NCBI GenBank assembly: GCA_913048595.1
Contig: CAJWVJ010000003.1
Span: 1 to 46,193 of the forward strand
Direction of reading: 5' to 3'
DNA length: 46,193 nt
Source of the DNA: an uncultured Alphaproteobacteria bacterium
GTDB taxonomy: Bacteria > Pseudomonadota > Alphaproteobacteria > Puniceispirillales > Puniceispirillaceae
Below, piece by piece: positions 42,768 through 46,193 of this stretch. Every line of letters starts with the position of its first letter. Within the stretch, counting starts at the first letter, position 1. Made by a program: the position numbers and the translations under genes. Below the pieces are notes generated by a model, which ran no database searches, was not told the DNA's origin, and was given only the letters and a program-made list of their open reading frames with translations.

Positions 42768-44492
42768 CTACATCTCCTCCCGTGCTTCGATCGCCAGGAC
42801 ACCAAGCCCCGATCTAATCACCAAAGCCGTCGCCTTGACAAGGCGCAGGCGGGCGGCAGTCAGGGCCGCCTCATCCTCGCGGATGAACCGCAATTCGGGG
42901 GTTTCCCGGCCGGCGGTCCAGAGCGCATGGAAGGACGCCGCCAGATCCATCAGATAAAACGCCACCCGGTGCGGTTCATGCGCGTTGGCTGCCGATATGA
43001 CGAGCCTCGGCCAGCTTGCCAGCTGTCGCAGCACATCCATCTCGGCCGGATGCGTCAGCCTGTCGAGCGCCGCCGCCGCGGGCACATCATCACCAACCTG
43101 CCGCAGCACCGAGCAGGCCCGCGCATGCGCGTACTGCACATAGAAGACCGGATTGTCGCGCGACTGCTCGGTGACCTTGGCGAAATCGAAATCCAGCGTC
43201 TGCTCGCCGCGCCGCGTCAGCATGATGAAGCGGATGACATCGGCGCCGACGGACTCGATCACATCGCGAACGGTCACAAAGGTCCCGGCCCGTTTCGACA
43301 TCTTCACCGGCCTGCCGTTATCCATCAGATTGACTAGCTGGCACAGCCGGATATCAAGCATGTCCTTGCGTCCGGACAGTGCTTCGACAGCCGCGTTCAT
43401 CCGCTTCACATAGCCGCCATGGTCAACGCCGAAGATGTTGATCAGCGGGCCGCCGGTGCGGTCGAGCTTGTCCATGTGATAGGCGACGTCGGAGGCGAAA
43501 TAGGTCCAGCTTCCATCCGACTTCTGAAGCGGCCGGTCGATATCGTCGCCAAAGGCCGAGGCCCGGAACAGAAGCTGCTCGCGCGGCTCCCAATCCTCAG
43601 GCTCCTTGCCTTTCGGCGGCTCCAGGATTCCGCGATAGACATGGCCCTCATTCGTCAGACGCTCGATCGCGGCGGCAACGGCGCCATTATCGACAAGCGC
43701 CCGTTCCGAGGAAAACCTGTCCATGCTGATGCCAAGCCTGTCGAGGTCAGCGCGAACGCCGTCCATCATCGCCTCGATGGTGAAGCTGCGCACCGGCTCA
43801 AGCCATGCCGTCTCGTCGGCATCGAGGAACGCCCCGCCATGCACCGCGGCCAGCCTTTCACCGACCTCGACAAGATAATCGCCCGGGTAGAGGCCCGAGG
43901 GGATCTCGCCTATATCGCGGCCAAGCGCCTCGCAATAGCGCAGATAGCAAGACCGCGCCAGCACATCGACCTGCGCCCCGGCGTCATTGACGTAATATTC
44001 ACGAGTGACATCCCAGCCACAAAAATCCAGCAGCCCGGCCATGGCGTCACCAAGAACAGCGCCACGGGCATGCGCCGCGTGAAGCGGGCCTGTCGGGTTG
44101 GCCGAGACATATTCGACATTCACGGGCCTGCCGGCACCGCTGTCATTCCGGCCGTAATCCGCGCCGGCATCGATGATAGCGTCGATTTCGGCTGCCCAGA
44201 GACGCGGCTCGACCCGGATGTTGATAAAACCCGGGCCGGCAATCTCGACGCCGGTCACCCCGTCGATCTCGGCCAGCGGCGCGCTGATGGCCGCAGCGAG
44301 ATCGCGCGGCTTCATGCCGGCAGGCTTGGCAAGAACCATGGCAGCGTTACAGGCGATGTCGCCATGCGCCGGATCGCGCGGCAACTCGAAGACCACGCGG
44401 CTGGTATCCAGATCGGCAGGCAGGGTCTCAGCCGCCTTCATGCCTTCAACTATTTTTTGAAACTCTTCTTCGAAGAATCTGAAAATATTCAT
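42768..44492 (-). CDS. argS: arginyl-tRNA synthetase
   Basis: A 574-residue class I synthetase with the HIGH-equivalent HAAHARG in VSANPTGPLHAAHARGAVLGD, the KMSK loop PVKMSKRAG and a C-terminal helical anticodon-binding part. The N-terminal additional domain that reads the tRNA D loop is present. It starts two bases after dgt and is followed by the SPOR gene. Confidence 0.97.
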   Translation of the reverse strand: MNIFRFFEEEFQKIVEGMKAAETLPADLDTSRVVFELPRDPAHGDIACNAAMVLAKPAGMKPRDLAAAISAPLAEIDGVTGVEIAGPGFINIRVEPRLWAAEIDAIIDAGADYGRNDSGAGRPVNVEYVSANPTGPLHAAHARGAVLGDAMAGLLDFCGWDVTREYYVNDAGAQVDVLARSCYLRYCEALGRDIGEIPSGLYPGDYLVEVGERLAAVHGGAFLDADETAWLEPVRSFTIEAMMDGVRADLDRLGISMDRFSSERALVDNGAVAAAIERLTNEGHVYRGILEPPKGKEPEDWEPREQLLFRASAFGDDIDRPLQKSDGSWTYFASDVAYHMDKLDRTGGPLINIFGVDHGGYVKRMNAAVEALSGRKDMLDIRLCQLVNLMDNGRPVKMSKRAGTFVTVRDVIESVGADVIRFIMLTRRGEQTLDFDFAKVTEQSRDNPVFYVQYAHARACSVLRQVGDDVPAAAALDRLTHPAEMDVLRQLASWPRLVISAANAHEPHRVAFYLMDLAASFHALWTAGRETPELRFIREDEAALTAARLRLVKATALVIRSGLGVLAIEAREEM

Positions 44493-44494
44493 GT

Positions 44495-45751
44495 TTATCT
44501 CAGAATTGGACCTGGCTCAAAAAGCCGTTGATATTCCAGCATGGCATAGCGGTCGGTCATCGAGGCGATATAGTCGGCAATGATCCTGGCGCGGGCCGTA
44601 TCATCCATTCCGGCAAGCGCCAGACCATCATGGGTCTGCCATTCGGTCGGCAAGGTGTTGGTCTCGGACATAAACAACTCGAACAGCTCTGTCACCACCC
44701 GTCTTGCCTTGCTGGTCATGCGGTTGACCTTGTAGTGCCGCCACATGTTGGTGAACAGGAAGTCGCGGATGGTTTCTAGATCGGCGGCCATGCCGGGGCT
44801 GAAGGCGATGATGGCCTGCCCGGCACGACGGATGTCATCGGCCGAGGCGGCCCCCAGCGCCTCCAGATTGGCCGAGGATTGCGCCAGAAGATCATTGACG
44901 AACACGCTGATCAGTCGGCGGACCAGCTCATGCGTCAGCCGGCCTGGCGCCAGATCGCCATGCGCGGCGGCAATGTCCGCAAGGATGGCCGACACCTGGG
45001 GAAGCCCGGTGATGGCGTCGAACCCGAACAGGCCGGCGCGAAGCGCATCGTCGAAATCATGCGACAGATAGGCGATGTCGTCGGCAAGATTGGCAAGCTG
45101 CGCCTCGGCAGATGCATAGATGTCAAGATGCAGATCAAGCGCCTGGTCAAGCAACGCGATGGCGGGCCTGAGCGCGGATGTGATCGGGCCGTTATGCTTC
45201 ACAACGCCTTCAAGCGTTTCCCAGGTCAGGTTCAGCCCGTCGAAGCTGGCATAGCGTTGCTCAAGCCCGGTCAGCACCCGCACGGTCTGCTCGTTATGGT
45301 CGAAGCCGCCATGATTGCGCATCGCCGCCTGAAGCGCGTCCTCGCCGGCATGTCCGAACGGCGTGTGGCCAAGGTCATGGGCAAGCGCCACCGCCTCGGC
45401 AAGATCATCATTCAGACGCAGCGCCCGCGCCATCGACCGCGCGATCTGCGCCACCTCGATGGAATGGGTCATGCGGGTGCGGAAATAGTCACCCTCGTGA
45501 TAGACGAAGACCTGCGTCTTGTGCTTCAGCCGCCGGAAGGCCCCGGAATGGAGAATACGGTCGCGGTCACGCTGGAACGGGGTGCGGCCCGCCAGCCCGC
45601 CATGATCGCCGGCATGTTCATCGCCGCCATACCCGCCTTCATCGTAAAGCCGCCCGCGGCTCATCGGGCCCTGGCTGGCATAGGCCGCAAGGTCACGCGA
45701 TTCGCGCAGTTTGGCTTGGGGTTTGGACGACAATTTGGAGGGCCCTGACAA
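44495..45751 (-). CDS. dgt: dGTP triphosphohydrolase-like HD-domain protein
   Basis: A 418-residue enzyme of the dGTPase family. GRTPFQRDRDRILHSGAFRRLKHKTQV is the family signature; the HD metal site has His in THSIEVAQIAR and the HD pair in VALAHDLGHTPFGHAGE. It removes triphosphate from dNTPs and so controls their pool. No ATG suits the expected N-terminus, so the TTG at 45751 is taken; it lies about 14 bases after the transcription start implied by a promoter just upstream. An ATG at residue 30 (45664) would cut into the conserved start. Confidence 0.9.
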   Translation of the reverse strand: MSGPSKLSSKPQAKLRESRDLAAYASQGPMSRGRLYDEGGYGGDEHAGDHGGLAGRTPFQRDRDRILHSGAFRRLKHKTQVFVYHEGDYFRTRMTHSIEVAQIARSMARALRLNDDLAEAVALAHDLGHTPFGHAGEDALQAAMRNHGGFDHNEQTVRVLTGLEQRYASFDGLNLTWETLEGVVKHNGPITSALRPAIALLDQALDLHLDIYASAEAQLANLADDIAYLSHDFDDALRAGLFGFDAITGLPQVSAILADIAAAHGDLAPGRLTHELVRRLISVFVNDLLAQSSANLEALGAASADDIRRAGQAIIAFSPGMAADLETIRDFLFTNMWRHYKVNRMTSKARRVVTELFELFMSETNTLPTEWQTHDGLALAGMDDTARARIIADYIASMTDRYAMLEYQRLFEPGPILR

Positions 45752-45771
45752 TGCGGCGGAAACCTGTCGGT

Positions 45772-45800
45772 AATGTAGGCTTTGCAGGGATTTTTCTCAA
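45772..45800 (-). promoter_or_regulatory. candidate dgt-argS operon promoter
   Basis: Minus-strand -35 TTGAGA (45800-45795), exactly 17 bp, -10 TACATT (45777-45772). It would drive dgt, argS, the SPOR gene, scpA and scpB. The short leader to the TTG start is consistent with that start or a slightly later one. Confidence 0.5.
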
Positions 45801-45914
45801 ACATATTCACCGGTGGGAAGGCAATGGTGTGCCCAAGGCGGCCTGGTCCGGCCAGCTTGATTTGCACCGGCGGACCAGCCATATTGGCGGTAAGGACAAA
45901 TCCCCGTGAAAAGG

Positions 45915-46193
45915 ATGACCGACCCGATGGATGACATCACCGGAACAAGCATGGCAGGCCAGTTCGGACTGAGCGAGGCCGCCGCGAAGCGGATCACTAC
46001 GATGCTCGAGAACGAGCCTGACGGCAGCTTCTTCCGCGTCGCGGTGAATGGTGGCGGCTGTTCCGGGTTCCAGTACGAGTTCACCATCGACACGGCGCGA
46101 CAGGAGGACGATCTCGGCTTCGTCAGCCATGGTGTCGAGGTGGTGATCGACGAAATCTCGCTCGAGCTGGTGGAAAATGCCGAACTCGACTAT
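45915..46193 (+). CDS. erpA: A-type iron-sulfur carrier (ErpA/IscA family), 5' part
   Basis: The visible 93 codons from ATG 45915 include the core FRVAVNGGGCSGFQYEF, with the first of three conserved cysteines, and VVIDEISLELVENAELDY; the C-terminal CxC part lies beyond the window. Such proteins carry Fe-S clusters to target enzymes. In-frame alternatives are GTG 45906, which has AAGGA at nine-base spacing and may be the real start, and ATG 45927. It is divergent from dgt, a common alphaproteobacterial arrangement. ErpA rather than another A-type carrier is inferred from context. Confidence 0.88.
   Translation, partial: MTDPMDDITGTSMAGQFGLSEAAAKRITTMLENEPDGSFFRVAVNGGGCSGFQYEFTIDTARQEDDLGFVSHGVEVVIDEISLELVENAELDY

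Noticed and set aside
1-46193. CRISPR arrays, prophage or complete insertion sequences
   Set aside because: No regularly spaced repeats, phage structural genes or transposase were found.

Overview
This is a chromosomal window from an alphaproteobacterium. The evidence is a long housekeeping series in an order familiar from that class: erpA and dgt-argS-SPOR-scpA-scpB-tatABC-serS-surE-pcm-nlpD-like, then a DUF815 ATPase, then yajC-secD-secF with two relatives of mitochondrial complex I assembly factors. A folate-type trmFO and gyrA-coaD linkage fit too. The osmolyte-type sugar operon and thiamine uptake genes suggest a marine free-living lineage (SAR116/Rhodospirillales-like), but that is inference. 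Most of the window is GC-rich with GC-ending codons. The first ~2.5 kb is clearly AT-richer and looks acquired.

Region by region: (1) 1-2580, leftward copper-resistance operon: a CopC-CusF fusion, a small membrane-anchored protein, a TolC-type outer-membrane lipoprotein and the start of a Tat-exported protein that is probably a multicopper oxidase. It sits behind a MerR/CueR-style promoter with a 19-bp spacer. (2) 2581-3124, a gene-poor junction with a compact multi-hairpin element ending in a strong terminator. (3) 3124-6552, TPP riboswitch and thiBPQ. (4) 6565-8794, a leftward DUF898 (YjgN-like)/M48 peptidase pair, broken by three in-frame TAG codons and one frameshift but otherwise well preserved. 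(5) 8997-9829, a small orphan gene and a GNAT acetyltransferase. (6) 9914-19260, a LacI-regulated locus: lacI, solute-binding protein, two permeases with unusual extra domains, a GH63 glycosidase resembling mannosylglycerate/glucosylglycerate hydrolases, and the transport ATPase. A divergent 609-aa glycosyltransferase-like gene shares twin palindromic operators with it. (7) 19309-20244, tRNA-Lys(UUU), an NrtS-like protein and a small unknown protein. (8) 20280-28748, coaD, gyrA, ssb, uvrA, trmFO. (9) 28714-33682, the SecDF/YajC group and DUF815 ATPase. (10) 33726-46193, the nlpD-pcm-surE-serS-tat-scp-argS-dgt series and the start of an erpA-type gene.

How the genes work together: the copper genes would bind, oxidise and export copper in the periplasm. 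The thi genes import thiamine under TPP feedback. The lacI locus most plausibly scavenges a glycosyl-glycerate osmolyte and hydrolyses it in the cytoplasm. The Sec and Tat clusters supply protein export. The most interesting leads are the divergent glycosyltransferase-like gene tied to the osmolyte operon, the triple-amber DUF898/M48 pair, the alternative-pairing hairpin element before the TPP riboswitch, and the histone-H1-like tails on TatA and TatB. No CRISPR array, intact insertion sequence or prophage was seen.
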